Shown here: in pieces, positions 10,091-21,888 of the stretch
Layout of the letters: every line of letters starts with the position of its first letter
Numbering within the stretch: position 1 is the stretch's first letter
Source: Kitagawia praeruptora
Taxonomy: Eukaryota; Streptophyta; Magnoliopsida; Apiales; Apiaceae
Assembly: GCA_037693485.1 (NCBI GenBank)
Contig: CM075354.1
Location: forward strand, 140,825,001-140,889,000
Reading direction: 5' to 3'
DNA: 64,000 nucleotides
Notes under the pieces: generated by a model
Told to the model about the DNA's origin: nothing
Seen by the model: the letters and a program-made list of their open reading frames with translations, nothing else
Database searches by the model: none
Position numbers and translations under genes: made by a program

Positions 10091-11526
10091 TATGTAATGA
10101 TATGTCTCGCCTGTATGACGAGGACATAATATCATTAAACAACTATTCTCAACGAGAATTATCAGGATTGACTCTGTAAAGTCAAATGATAATGTTGTGG
10201 ATCCACTAACCAGATGGTTAAACTAAGATAATCTTGTTAAACCAAGAGAATCTGGTTATACTGAGAGATAGTTGTAAAATCATCGAGAGGGATGGGCCTT
10301 AAGCCTATTGCGTAACGGCGTCATGGTGGACACCCAACCATTGCTGACTGGAGGTCCCAAGAACTTGGTTCAATGGGCCAACTAAATCATGATGACCAAA
10401 TCACTGTGGGGGTAACCCCTGGCCTGTTCCTATGATGAGAAACAGTGAGACCCGTAAGGTACGAGGGTAAGATTTCGAGCTTTTAATGATCTTTCGATGA
10501 ATACATGGAGTTCAAGGTTAGAACGCATGGAATTCAGTTGAGTAAACGCGGGTTACTCTTTAAGTATAAAGATCACCTATGTGGGAGAGAAGTGGGGCCG
10601 CTTCAAAGGAGAATTGCGAGGCACAATTCTTTAGAAACTCCTGCAGAACCAGGACGATGTTCCATGGCCAAAATGGACATAATCATGAGAGCTGAACGAG
10701 TCAGAAAGGATATAGTGATAAGTATATCATCGCTTACACAAACGGTCGAACAGTTCAAAGAGCAAACCTCCACTGTCTACCAGTAAGGTCGGTATGCTTA
10801 CTCAAGCGAAGGTTCAAGGAGCAAACCTCTACCTATCGTATGCTATGTCTGACGAAGAATCTATCACCAAATCAAATTCTGTGTATGTCTGGTGTGTGCT
10901 ACTACGATATCAATCTCATCCATGTGGGGGATTGTTGGAATATGAATTCGATTATAATTTGAATTCATTGATTCGGTAAAATCAATTCCGTTTTTACTAC
11001 GGATTTTTTGCCACCGCCTTAACATAATTAATTAACACGGTTAATTAATTAAGGAAATTGCCACCGATTTAATTGATTAGCACGGCTAATTAATTAAGGC
11101 AATTGTGTTAAGGAAATTGCCACCGATTTAATTGTTTAGCGCGGCTAATTAATTAAGGCAATTGTGTAGCGCACAAGCCTTCTCATCCTATAAATACTCA
11201 TCTAGAGCTTTAGGATTAAATACTCGAAAAACATACATCCTCCTCTCATATACAGCCTCTTCTCTTCCTCTGGTGATAGTTCTTGCTCGTCTCAAGCTCG
11301 CTGAGAGTGACGCTCGTCTGTAGCCTCACTGCAATCCGTTTTATCCTGGGAGGCGATTCGCTCACACATACGGTGAGGGCTAATACGCTTTAAGGAGACA
11401 GTCACGCACTGGACTCGGGTTTTTCGTTCCTTGTCTCCTCTTTTGTCTGTTTTAATTATACACATAACTGTTACTCACACACGCACAAATATTATACTGT
11501 TTGTATTTATCGCAGATTGTCTAACA
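10091..11526 (+). mobile_element. 3' end and LTR of a Copia element, 5'-truncated
   Basis: A fragment containing GTGGATCCACTAACC near 10200 encodes VDPLTR, the remnant of the conserved C-terminus of Copia RNase H. About 730 bp of non-coding 3' sequence and the purine tract CATGTGGGGGA follow, then an LTR. The upstream coding part is missing. The ORFs at 10505-10979 are not recognisable proteins. Confidence 0.65.
10933..11526 (+). mobile_element. Copia LTR (594 bp)
   Basis: TGTTGGAATATG at the start and TTGTCTAACA at the end are matching short inverted termini. A TATAAATA box lies at 11189-11196. Positions 11005-11165 hold a tandem repeat of about 60 bp with three copies, each carrying GCCACCGATTTAATTG and GGCTAATTAATTAAGG. 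The right end lies flush against the ankyrin fragment at 11527. Confidence 0.75.
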
Positions 11527-12008
11527 CCTTTCTCTGGATCAACCACATCCTTTGTCACCTCCAGCAAATAACACAATGTCTCTTTCTGTTGGCCATAGGC
11601 TGCCACAGTCAAGGCGCTCTGTCCTTTATTATCAATTGTCTGGGCCATTTCCGGGTCTTTATGGATCAAAACTCTTGCATCTTTTGTATTCCCTACCAGA
11701 GCGGCCCAGTGGAGCGCAGTACTTCCGTCGCTGTGGGAAGAACTATTCAGCATCTGCCGACCCCCTACACGCATAATCCAGTCCACAAGTTGTTCTACAA
11801 AGCGGTGAGAACTATTTGTTGCCACGGCTAGGTGTAGAGGGTAAAATGAGTAGCCTTCAATAAAATCAATATCAGGAAAGTCGTAATACACATTTTTTTC
11901 TTCCCCAAAAACGGGCTTTGCAGATTCCCAGTCGTCTGCTATTGCGGCTTTATAGATTGTAGAAAAATCGATCAAACCCAATTTATTTGCTGTTGATGAA
12001 GAGCTCAT
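11527..12008 (-). pseudogene. Truncated ankyrin-repeat gene (plant ITN1/ACD6-like type)
   Basis: The minus-strand ORF has ankyrin-repeat character. PLHLAVATNSSHRFVEQLVD at about residues 60-80 is a degenerate repeat, and GSTALHWAALVGNTKDARVL followed by GQSALTVAAYGQQKETLCYL form two further repeats. Known proteins of this plant family continue for several hundred residues with more ankyrin repeats and a C-terminal membrane (PGG) domain. Here the frame stops being ankyrin-like after DVVDPEKGV, exactly at the end of the Copia LTR. The ATG at 12008 (MSSSS) is preferred to the upstream one at 12086 because the extra 26 residues have no family character. No remainder is visible on the other side of the retroelement, so this is a gene fragment, or a first exon followed by a deletion. 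Confidence 0.7.
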
Positions 12009-12244
12009 GCTTAAGGAGTGAATTATATATGTATCCAAACTTGTGGAAATGTACATTTCTTGTAGTGCACATTTGGTTTTATACAATGGAACTTAATCCT
12101 TATGTACTCTTTTTTTATTATTATTATTACTAGCCGATAATCCGTGCGAATCACGGACATAGATTGAACATGAGTCGAGATTAAAATATTAATATTAATA
12201 CACTATTTAATTATGTAGTTATAAAAAATTGAATTTGAGATAAA

Positions 12245-12632
12245 GTTAAAAAAATTAAAGTAAATAAATTTTTATAATTATATCAGGAATTGAACCCCTT
12301 ATAGGATATCGAACACGTGATGAAATTAAAGAAATTAAATAAAATAATAAATCTTGTATAATTATGTAGTTGGAAAGAATCGAACCCCGAGTTAAGTAAT
12401 AACCGTCAAACCCCTTAATCGAACCCCTTATAGGAAATCGAACATGGGATGAAATTAAATTAAATAATAAATCTTGTATAATTATGTAGTCGGAAGGAAT
12501 TGAACCCCTTATAGGAAATCGAACACGCGATGAAATTAAAGAAATTAAATAATAAATCTTGTATAATTATGTAGTTGGAAAGAATCGAACCTCAAGTCGT
12601 CAAACCCCTTAATCGAATCCCTTATAGGAAAT
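12245..12632. repeat. Tandem repeats in Helitron C
   Basis: Three to four units of about 120 bases repeat TATAATTATGTAGT, GGAAAGAATCGAACC, CCTTATAGGAAATCGAACA and GATGAAATTAAA. The array is cut by Sirevirus-1 at 12632/12633 and continues after 33727. Confidence 0.65.
12628..12632. other. Target-site duplication of Sirevirus-1, left copy
   Basis: GAAAT here and at 33728-33732 are identical and directly border the TGTTAGAAATG and CGACCTAACA termini. They prove a single insertion of the whole 21.1-kb unit. Confidence 0.9.
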
Positions 12633-13141
12633 TGTTAGAAATGATTGATGAAAACAGTGTTTGGAAGCTAAAGTCAGAAAACAGAGTTTAGCTGGAAGCA
12701 GTCAGAGTTTGATTAAACACTGACTGGAAGCGCAAACAGAGTTTGTTAAACTCTGTAGCGGTATTGTCTGAAGAGTCAACAGTGTTTGAAGATTGATAAA
12801 TATGGAAGCAATATCTTTGAAGATTGGAAAGCTGTCAAAGAGATTGAGTTGACTTGGAAGACTGAAGCAATCGTGATTGATATCAATTGTATAGCTTGAT
12901 TTTAGGAGTATCAGTTACTGATTGTACGAAGCTGTATGTTCTATAAATACAGTTAGGTTAACCCTAGAAGGGTAGTCGAACATTGAGTTATTCATCCATT
13001 GTAACCTAAGCAGCTCTCTGTGATATTTACATCACTGAGAGAGGAATTATTAATTCCAAACAGTTTTTAATTGTTAAACAGTGTGTTCTTGTTAAGTTAC
13101 TCATACAGTATTTGATTGCTTATTGTGTATTCGACCTAACA
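12633..13141 (+). repeat. Sirevirus-1 5' LTR (509 bp)
   Basis: It starts TGTTAGAAATG and ends CGACCTAACA. It is rich in the paired words AAACTCTG/CAGAGTTT and AAACACTG/CAGTGTTT, for example around 12672-12760, where adjacent copies in opposite orientation can pair. Confidence 0.93.
12942..12949 (+). promoter_or_regulatory. TATA box in Sirevirus-1 5' LTR
   Basis: TATAAATA lies in the middle of the LTR, about 260 bp before the primer-binding site. The same box is at 33528-33535 in the 3' LTR. This is inferred to be the transcription start region of the element. Confidence 0.65.
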
Positions 13142-13143
13142 AG

Positions 13144-13155
13144 TGGTATCAGAGC
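13144..13155 (+). other. Primer-binding site, initiator tRNA-Met type
   Basis: TGGTATCAGAGC begins two bases after the 5' LTR. This is the usual plant Copia complement to the 3' end of initiator tRNA-Met. Confidence 0.9.
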
Positions 13156-13204
13156 CTAATCTGTTATTTTATTATAGTTAAAGATCCAAACACAATAGTA
13201 ATCA

Positions 13205-14823
13205 ATGGCAGAGATACCTCCACCAAATGAGAAAGCTCCTACTACTGTTAGTAGGTATGAGACAATCAGGGTTCCTATACTTAGGCCATCAGAGTATGCA
13301 ATTTGGAAGGTGAAAATGACCATGTTTCTGGAGGCTACAGATCCAGAATACCTTGATAGAATATATGAAGGTCCTCACAAACCAACAAAATTATCTGCTG
13401 CTGCTGCTGGTGAGGAGACAAAGGTCATTCCAAAGGAAAAGAAAGATCTAACTGCTGAGGATCTTTCATCTATTGCAAAGGATGCAAAAGTGAGACATTT
13501 ACTTCACAGTGCATTAGACAATGTTATGTCTAATAAAGTGATTAATTGCACAACTGCAAAGGAAATATGGGATGCACTTGAGGTAAGGTGTCAAGGAACT
13601 CCTGCAATCAAGAAAAACAGAAGAAACATACTCACTCAGGAGTATGAGCACTTTGAGGCAAAGTCTGATGAAACCATGACAGAAACATTTGACAGATTCT
13701 GTAAACTGCTCAATGATTTGTCATTGGTTAACAAAGAATATGATTTAGAAGACTCAAATCTCAAGTTTCTTCTTTCTCTACCTGAAAAGTGGGATGTGAA
13801 AACAACCACTATTAGAGATAATTATGAACTTGGTGAAACAGAGATTGATGAAATTTATGGGCTGCTCAAAACCCATGAATTGGAATTGGAGCAGAGAAAC
13901 AAAAGAACAAGTAGAAAGTCAAAATCTGTTGCACTCAAGGTTGAGGAGAAACCATCAAAGAAGGAGGCATCAAGGAGAAAGGCAAAAGGGAAAGCCTTAG
14001 TCATCCATTCAGAGAATGAGTCATCAAACACTGATGTTGACTCAAACACAGATGGTTCATCTGATTCTGAAGATGATGAAGAGATGATGCAAATGGCTGC
14101 ATTGATGGTAAAGACCTTCAAGAAGATGGGTTACAAGAACTTCAAGAAGGGAAAGAGATTCTCAAGGGACTACTCAAAGTCTGACAAGAAGAATTTCAAG
14201 AAAGCTGAGGGAAAGGACTTCAAATCTGGAAAGAAAGATAAGTCTGAGATTCAATGCTACAAGTGTAAGGAGATGGGACACTATGCTCCAGAGTGCAAGA
14301 AGGGTAAAACTGAAAAGGCACTCTACACCAAAGGCAGAGATTGGGCAGACACTTCAGATTCAGATGAGGAAGTCAACTATGCTCTCATGGCTACTACTCA
14401 GACTGAAAATGATGATCTCAAGGTACCTCCAACCACTTATGCTTATAACACTGATAATATAACTGAATTAAGAATTTATCTTAAAGCATTGCATATCAGT
14501 TATAGAGATCAGACCTTAGAAAATGAGAGGATAAAGTCTGAGTGTTCTCAACTCAAAGAAAGAAATAAACTTGTTGAGGAACAGTTAGAGAACATGAATA
14601 AAATTCAAAAAGAGAGAGATGATGCAGTGTTTATTGAACAGGAGTTGCTAGGTAAGTATAAGCAACTAGAATCTGAATTGGAGGATAGTAAACACATCAT
14701 TAAAACTTGGACACACTCTGGCAAAGACACTCAAGAAGTGTTTCAGTCAGATACAGTAGGTCTAGGTTACTCTGTTGGAGATGAACTTAGATTTGAAAAT
14801 AAGGTAAAAGTTAGACCATATTG
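13205..14823 (+). CDS. gag: Sirevirus-1 gag, first part (split by nested Copia)
   Basis: The N-terminal part (about residues 10-240) matches the UBN2-type capsid of plant Copia gag, with the phrases YAIWKVKMTMFLEA and CTTAKEIWDALEVRCQG. A basic linker, an acidic Ser/Asp run (NTDVDSNTDGSSDSEDDEE) and a CCHC zinc knuckle CYKCKEMGHYAPEC at residues 351-364 follow. A long coiled coil occupies about residues 420-510. The reading frame is cut at 14823 by the nested element and then runs 14 codons into its LTR before stopping. The downstream half at 23438-24061 is in the same frame once 8,619 inserted bases (element plus duplication) are subtracted, so the insertion is the only break. The start ATG lies 50 bases after the primer site. 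Confidence 0.9.
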
Positions 14824-16372
14824 TGAAAGAGTTTGTCCTAGAATCCAATCATGTATGATGATTTAGGAAGAACTTTTTTGTACTCTTATTTGATTTCATT
14901 AATATTAATAAAAGACTTATTTGTTTTTATTACGGTCCTTATCTATTTAAAGTGTTTTAAATAAGATATTCCATGGTTTAAAGTAAAGCTTCTATAATTA
15001 TAATGAGATTATAATAGTGAGATCTAGAAGATGATAACTCTAGACTTAAACAGTTCCTGATCATAGGATAACTAATCGGAAGTTAGTGAATCCGCAAAGA
15101 TTGGTACATACTATGCTTGCTCCTTTCAGGAGGATGTCTGTTCTCATAAGCATTTGTGTGGTGACACTATAGCTAGTATGTAGGTGCTTATTAAGGAATA
15201 AGTTCACTGAACATGACTCGATAAGTTGAACAACTAATAGAGTTTACTCACGTGTCGATAGTTGTTCACTGAGTGATAGTTGTACAAGTGTCCTTAGACT
15301 TGAGATCGTTAGAGTAATCTTGTATATAATGAACTATGCTTTGGTTTAGTCCTTAGTCTCAAGGACATCCATTAGGTCTATTCTGGGCATAGGGATTTGT
15401 GTATGGAGATAGTTAACGATCAATAAAGGATCTACCCCTTCCAGTAAGGAAGTGAATATCCTATGTTATTCTTAGTATGCGAGTTCTGGAATCTCTGGCC
15501 AGAGTGTATGAAATTAGAAATGAGTTTCTAATTTGCATTAATATGAACTTTGCATTATGAATAAGAAATCATATGATTAAATTTGATAGGCTTGACACGA
15601 GATCCATGCCTTGTATTTAATCGGGATATTGTAGGGTAGAAGGAATTGATTGTACGGTAACTAGCACTGACAGGTTCTTGGTATTCTAAGCAGTGAATTC
15701 ATATTATCCGGATAGTCGCGATATGTTGAGAAGCATCACTCACGATGTAGAATAAATATAATTAATCAGTTAATTATATTTAATGAATTTTAGAATTCAT
15801 ATAAATAATAAATAAAAAGTTTATTATTATTTATTTCTACTACCGGCTTAATTTGAACCTACAGGGTCACACCATAAAAAGATTAATTTATTGATGAAGG
15901 TATTTTGAGAGAGCAAGTTGTTTTCAATAATGATTAAAATAGTTTAATTATTATTTAAACATTTTGTGGGATTTATATAATAATATATGTGATATATTAA
16001 TTATAATAAAAACCTACATGTGCCCTATAAATAGAAAGAGATGAGAGGTGCTTAGTATGAAATTGTGGTTTTGTGAAAACCCTAGTAGCCTCCTTCTTCT
16101 TTCTCTCTCTCCCTCTCTCAAAACACCATTTTTATAAAAGCTTGGTTTTATAAAAAGCTTTATCGAAGAATCAATCTTGGTGGATACCGGTAGAGTGCTT
16201 CACACTCTGAGAAGCAACTGCTAGAAACCATCGATTTTATAAGCTTCGATTTTCAAGGTAAGTTTTCGATTCCTCCGCTCTTTCGTTTTTATATGATTTT
16301 CTATATGCACGATACATGGTTTTTACGGAATAATTGTTATACCGCGCTTCCGCTCGTCCGTAAATTCCTTCA
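14824..16372 (+). repeat. 5' LTR of nested Copia
   Basis: It begins TGAAAGAGTTTGTCC and ends AAATTCCTTCA. The boundary was set by comparing the two copies: the flanks differ immediately outside. A TATAAATA box is at 16026-16033. Confidence 0.92.
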
Positions 16373-16373
16373 A

Positions 16374-16386
16374 TGGTATCAGAGCT
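16374..16386 (+). other. Primer-binding site of nested Copia
   Basis: TGGTATCAGAGCT follows the LTR end after one base. It is of the initiator tRNA-Met type. Confidence 0.88.
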
Positions 16387-18990
16387 AGGTTCTTGCATAT
16401 AGAGATTCATATAAAAATTTCAGATTTTTTTATGCATGTATGGATTTATTATGATTTTTGCAAGTTTATTTAGATTTAATTATGAATTAATTCGAAATAA
16501 TGTTTGCATGAGATTTTGACTACTGATCTGGGTTCTACAAGTGTTGTGGATCATCTAGGTATTTTTTTCATAATTTTGTGATGTATAGATTATTTGTTAT
16601 GAATTTTTTAAAATTGTTTTAATTAAAATTCATAAAATAATTATGCATGTGAATAATATGAAATTAAAATTTGCACAAGGACCCCATAGCTATCTTGTAA
16701 TTGTTGCTGCTGTTTGATTTCAGAAATCATATTTCTTTGATTTTTTATTAATTTATTAATTAATTGTTAATTAATTTATTAATAGTAAAATAAAAATGAT
16801 AATAATAATAATAGTTATTATTATTAAAGTGGCTTTACTGTAGTAGGAGTAACTGATTCAGCGTTTTTTTTGTTTGGAAAGTTACAACATGCAACCGTTA
16901 CAGTCTGATTGTCAGACGATTTAATAAAAAAAAAAAACTGATCTGTGTTGCTGCTGTCTGACGCGCGGGGGGGTCACGCATTTACGAAATGCGTGACATA
17001 GTCTGTTGCGCAATGTCCGCATGCGTTACAGAGTCTAATGGTTTTAAATGCTTGTAACGCCTTCTTGGAATTAGTTACAGCCCTTCTGGCCACATTAAAT
17101 TTGATTTTCTGGGAGTTTCGTAACTTCGTTTTGGGCGTGCAATATATCGTTGGATTCGTATTTCCGATACGGATCTAATGGAGTGGTCAAATATTTTTTA
17201 TATAATATTTTTGAAATATTAATATTCCCGGAAGTGTTTTAAGGCATGTTTTAATTGTTTTAAATTGCTTTTAAATACTATAATAAATCCATACATCATT
17301 ATATCAATGTGTGACATGATATTGCTTGCATGCTTACTTATTTATTTATGTTTATATATGAGATATATGCCTATGTTTACCATGAGATGATAGATTTAGG
17401 TGAACTTAAATCAAAATAAGGCGTGCGCTAGAAAATCTAGAAATAGGAATCGTTTCTTGCCTTAATAATAATATTATGAATACAATCATGAGATTTTGGT
17501 GTTTTTGAAACACGTAATTAAATATGAATTTTCAATATTGAGAGAAAGGATGATTCTGTCAAAAACAGATTTTGATCTGTAAGAAAGGGGTATTAAGTGA
17601 CGCCTCTTGACAATGCTCCCCCCGATCTGGGAATCATCTTATTATCGATTATTGATTTGAAATATTTAATTGAAGAAAAGAATCTCTTTATAATATGATT
17701 ATGATTGTTAAATAATATTAGTTAATTAATAATAGCTGATAATTATTTATTTATGAAATAATAATTAGTTGGCAATTTTATTAATTGATTAAATGAGATT
17801 TAATTTATTATAAAATAATTAAGATATGATCTTAATATTATTAATTATTTATTTAATTTATGAAATTATATTAAGGGAGAGATTAATTTTCTAAAGAGTT
17901 TAGAAATAAAATTAATAATTAAAAGAGTTTTAATTATTAGTTAATAACAGAGAAGATGAGATCTATGTATTATATATGTCAAGTTGTAATCGGCCATAGG
18001 CACAAAAAGTTTTGTGTCAGTTATGGTCTTCCAACATGACAGAAAATATTTCTTGTTTTCGGTGCATTGTCGTTTCGTGCTACAGCCGAGGACTTTGTTA
18101 CCGATCAACATGAAAATACTTGTCTGTTACATTAGATGTGTACAAAATTAGATTTTAGTGGTCGTTACGTGCTACAGCCGTGGGCTATTGGAATCTAATT
18201 TAATTGTACAAAATGTTGGATTTGACTTGACTAATAATATTGAGATTTTTCGTGTTTTTGTTATAGATTTAGATTATCTATTAAACTTAAAACACGTTAG
18301 ACTTATAGGTTTATACGAAAATGTTTCGTGACCTTAAAAAAAAACCTCTTTTATAAATATCAAGTAGTAATTGGCCAATGACACAACGGGCTTGTGTCGG
18401 TCATAGCCTTCCAACATGGTAGAAAGTAGTTCTCATTTTTGAATCACTGTCGTTTCGTGCCACAGCCGAGGGCTTTGATTTCGAAATAAGAAATACTTGT
18501 CTATTACATAGAGATGTGTACAATGAATTAGAATCTAATGGTCGTTACGTGCCACAGCCGTGGGCTATTGGAGACTGATTCAATTGTACAGAATGTTGGG
18601 TTAGACTTGACTTAGAATATTGAGTTTGTCGTGCCACAGCCGTGACTCAATTATTCAAGAGGCTAAAGTTTTATTAGGGAATAACTTGAGATGTAATTGA
18701 CAAGAGTTGTCTGCCTACTAAACATCACATGGCGTTTCGTGCCACAGCCGGGGTTGTGTGATGGAATGTAGGATCCCTATTCCCACTAGCATTTTGAATG
18801 CTTATTTATTCACTTAGGGGGTTGTATAAATTAGATAAACTAGTGGGAGCCACTTATGAATAAAGACCCGATTCATATAGTGTTTTAATAATGAAATTGA
18901 ATATTTGCTAAGTGTTGTTATGTGTATATCATTTGCAGACTTAATATATATAGATATATACACTAGGTCTTCTACACAATCACTCCGTAG
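16387..18990 (+). other. Long untranslated leader of nested Copia
   Basis: About 2.6 kb without a coding frame separates the primer site from the first gag remnant. The first half is AT-rich. The second half (17970-18760) holds a duplicated block and six copies of a GC-rich motif, listed separately. The length is unusual for a Copia leader and may include deleted gag sequence. Confidence 0.6.
17975..18755 (+). repeat. Leader repeat array with six CACAGCCG-type motifs
   Basis: Copies of GTCGTTTCGTGCCACAGCCG or close variants (TTACGT for TTTCGT, CTACAGC for CCACAGC) occur near 18069, 18161, 18449, 18541, 18628 (short) and 18731. The first two and the next two belong to an imperfect direct duplication of roughly 380 bp (about 17977-18240 and 18357-18600). 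The GC-rich motifs stand out in otherwise AT-rich DNA. Role unknown; packaging or dimerisation signals are possible. Confidence 0.75.
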
Positions 18991-18998
18991 CATACTAC

Positions 18999-19200
18999 AT
19001 GCTCACATATTGACTGATCCCAACTATGCTGACTGGCTTCGAAGCTTGAGAAAAGTTCTCAAGGGCTAAGAAGCTAGGATATGCTGTTTGTTTTCAATGT
19101 AACAAGACGAGGCACTGGAAGAGGAACTGCAAGGTTTACATTGCAGAGTTGAATAAGAAGAATGGTAGTGAGACTGCCGCTTCTGGTTCAGGTATGTTCA
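18999..19200 (+). pseudogene. gag remnant of nested Copia
   Basis: A short frame reading LTDPNYADWLRSLRKVLKG resembles the start of Copia gag. It is joined after a stop to a zinc-knuckle segment CFQCNKTRHWKRNC (about 19099-19140). The capsid region normally between these is absent, which implies an internal deletion of several hundred bases. No functional gag could be made from this copy. Confidence 0.75.
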
Positions 19201-19224
19201 TGATTGAAGTAAACATGTCACTAA

Positions 19225-20220
19225 ATCGAACTTCTACTTAGGTATTAGATACCGCCTTGGTTCTCACATTTGCAATTCGTTGCAAGAACTAAGGAGAAGT
19301 AGGGCTCTTGGGAAGAGGAGGTGATTCTATGGGTAATGGAGCAAGAGTTGCTGCCGTAGCTGTAAGGTCATTTGATTTACATATGCCTACGGGCAAGACT
19401 ATTATTTTAAATAATTGTTATTTTGTTCCCTCGAATGTGAGGAATATTATTTCTATTCCAATGTTAGACTTGGATGGATTTTCGTTTATTATTCAGAATA
19501 TTAAACATCCAATCCTCAGAGATAATGTTCTTTATGGTAGTGGAACTTTAAATAACGGTCTGTATGTATGTGACATAGAATATGTTTTACTTTATATTGA
19601 ACATAATAATAAAAGAAAAAAAAAAAAAAAGGGGATGATGAAAATCCTACCTACTTATGGCACTACAGACTTGGTCATATTAGTGAAAATAGACTTCGAA
19701 CATTGCATAAGGGAAGGTTACTGGAACCCTTTGATTTTGAATCATATCCTACATGCATGTCTTGTCTATTGGGTAAAATGACCAAATCTCCATTTAGTGG
19801 ACATGGAGAGAGCGCTAGAGAGTTGCTGGTATTGGTACACATAGATGTATGTGGACAAATGTCTACGCAAGCCATGGCAGGATTTTAATACTTCGTGACT
19901 TTCATAAATAATTGATCTAGATTCAGATATATGTACTTGATGAAATACAAATCTGAAGCTTTGAAAAGTTCAAAGAATACAGTTATGAAGTAGAGAAACA
20001 AACCAAACATAGTATTAGAGCTCTTCGATCAGAACGATGAGATGAATACTTGAGTGGTGTGTTTCTAGATTATCTCAAAGAAAATAGTATAGTCTCCCAG
20101 TGGACTCATCCGGACACTCCATAGTTGAGTGGAGTATCTGAAAGGAGAAATTGAACTTTGTTAGACATGGTTCGATCCACGATGAGCTATGCAGATCTTC
20201 CAGTATCACTTTAGGGTTAT
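19225..20220 (+). pseudogene. Protease-integrase remnant of nested Copia
   Basis: The protease active-site region is split between frames: VLDT at 19240-19251 in one and GSHICNSLQELRR in another, a one-base shift. The segment 19308-19781 keeps a Copia protease tail (ILNNCYFVPSNVRNIISI). The integrase zinc region is recognisable as LWHYRLGHISENRLRTLHK and CMSCLLGKMTKSPF. An A-tract of about 14 bases at 19617-19631 interrupts the frame. The catalytic core beyond 19890 contains several stops. Confidence 0.78.
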
Positions 20221-20223
20221 GAA

Positions 20224-21515
20224 TTGGAAACCTCGGCATATTTACTGAATAAGGTGCCTTCCGAATCTATTCCTCAAACTCCATATGAGATATGGAAAGA
20301 AAGGAAACCGAGTCTTAAACACGTTAAGATTTGGGGATGTCCAGCTTTTGTCAAGAAAGTTGACCATGATAAGCAGGAATCTCGATCCGTAAAATGTAGG
20401 TTTGTGGGATATCCTAAAGAGATTTTAGGGTATTACTGTTACACCGATCATAGGGTGTTTCTCTCCAGACATGCTACCTTCTTAGAAAAATAGTTTATCC
20501 TTGAAGGGAACAGTGGGAGCAAGATTGAACTTAAAGAAGTTCATGAAACACAAACTACTACGGTTCAAGAGGAAACTCCTGTTCAAACTAAACAACCTTA
20601 TGTGACATAGTGTTGACTCTGAGAAATGGCAGAGTGCCATGAAATCCGAAATGGATTCTATGTATACCAACCAAGTATGGACCTTGGTTGAAGCACCTGA
20701 GGATGTTAGACTTATTGGGTGCTAAAGGGTATACAAGAGAAAGATTGAAGTATATGGCCAGGTGGAGACCTATAAGGCTAGGCTCATGGCAAAATGATTC
20801 AGACAAAGGCAAAGGATTGACTTTGATGAAACTTTTTGCATGTAGCCCTACTCAAATCAATTCGGATTTTGCTTGCGATCCATATATGGATTGAAGCAAG
20901 CTTCTCGTAGATGGAACATCCATTTTGATGAGACAATCAAAGAGTTTGATTTTATCAAAAACATAGATGAACCATGTGTTTACAAGAAGGTTAGTGGGAG
21001 CGCGGTAACATTTCTTGTGTTGTATGTGGATGACATACTTCTATAGGAAATGATATATCGATGCTACAATCAGTCAAAGTGTGGCTATCGAAGAGCTTCA
21101 CTATGAAGGACTTGGGAAAGACATCCTAGATTCTTGGTATGAAGATCTATAGAGATAGATCGAGAAGAATTATAGGTCTTACCCAAGGTACATACATCGA
21201 GAAAGTGCTTAAAAGGTTTAGCATGAAAACTCCACGATAGGTCTCATACCGATGAGCCATGGAGTATCCCTTTCCGAGAAGATGTCTCCTAAGACACCTG
21301 AGGAAAGAGAGCGTATGAGTAAGATTCCTTATGCTTCAGCAATAGGATCTATCATGTACGCGATGTTATGTACTAGGCATGATGTTGCTCATTCAATTAA
21401 TTTGACGAGCAGATATCAGTCGGATCCAGGTGAAGACCACTGGAAAGAAGTGAAGAACATCCTTAAGTACTTGCGAAGGACTAAGGATATTTTTCTTGTT
21501 TTTTGGTGGATCTGA
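20224..21515 (+). pseudogene. Integrase C-terminus and reverse transcriptase remnant of nested Copia
   Basis: ETSAYLLNKVPSESIPQTPY and PSLKHVKIWGCPAFVK mark the integrase tail. A fragmentary reverse transcriptase follows, with the active-site sequence LYVDDI near 21020-21040 still visible but surrounded by stops and deletions. SYGLKQAS-type text near 20885 and GSIMYAMLCTRHDVAHSIN at 21346-21402 complete the RT. The frames change repeatedly. Confidence 0.75.
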
Positions 21516-21888
21516 GTTGAAAAATAGAAGGGTTATACCTACTCTAGTTTTCAATCAGAAAGTGATGATAGAAAATCCATGTTAGGGTACATGTTTACCT
21601 TGAAGGGTGGAGCGATTAGTTGGAAGAGTTCCAAACAGCCTACAACGGCTGACTCAACAGTGGAAGCAGAGTTTATAGATGCAAGTGACGCTACAAAACT
21701 GTTTTGTGGTGCTTTCTTTTGATTAGGGAAATCATTGAAAGTAGAGATGTCAACATTGAGAGAGTTGACACACATAACAACATAGCAGACCCACTCACTA
21801 AACCGCTATCTCAGATTCACTTCGATCGTCATAATGAGTGAATGGGTATTAGATACCAGAGTGATTGGCTTTAGTACAAGTGGGAGAT
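21516..21888 (+). pseudogene. RNase H remnant and 3' end of nested Copia
   Basis: Fragments such as GYMFTLKGGAISWKSSKQPT and ADPLTKPLSQIHFDRH are the RNase H domain and the polyprotein C-terminus. An in-frame TGA cuts the end. The purine tract GTGGGAGA at 21880-21887 directly precedes the 3' LTR. Confidence 0.75.

Noticed and set aside
10505..10979. Two short ORFs before the Copia LTR
   Set aside because: They lie in the non-coding 3' part of a Copia element; no domain or codon signal.
11517..11831. Plus-strand ORFs over the ankyrin fragment
   Set aside because: Antisense shadows of the ankyrin-repeat frame.
13144..13155. tRNA-like sequence
   Set aside because: Only a 12-base primer-binding site complementary to tRNA-Met; no tRNA gene structure around it. 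The same applies at 16374, 55046 and 63458.
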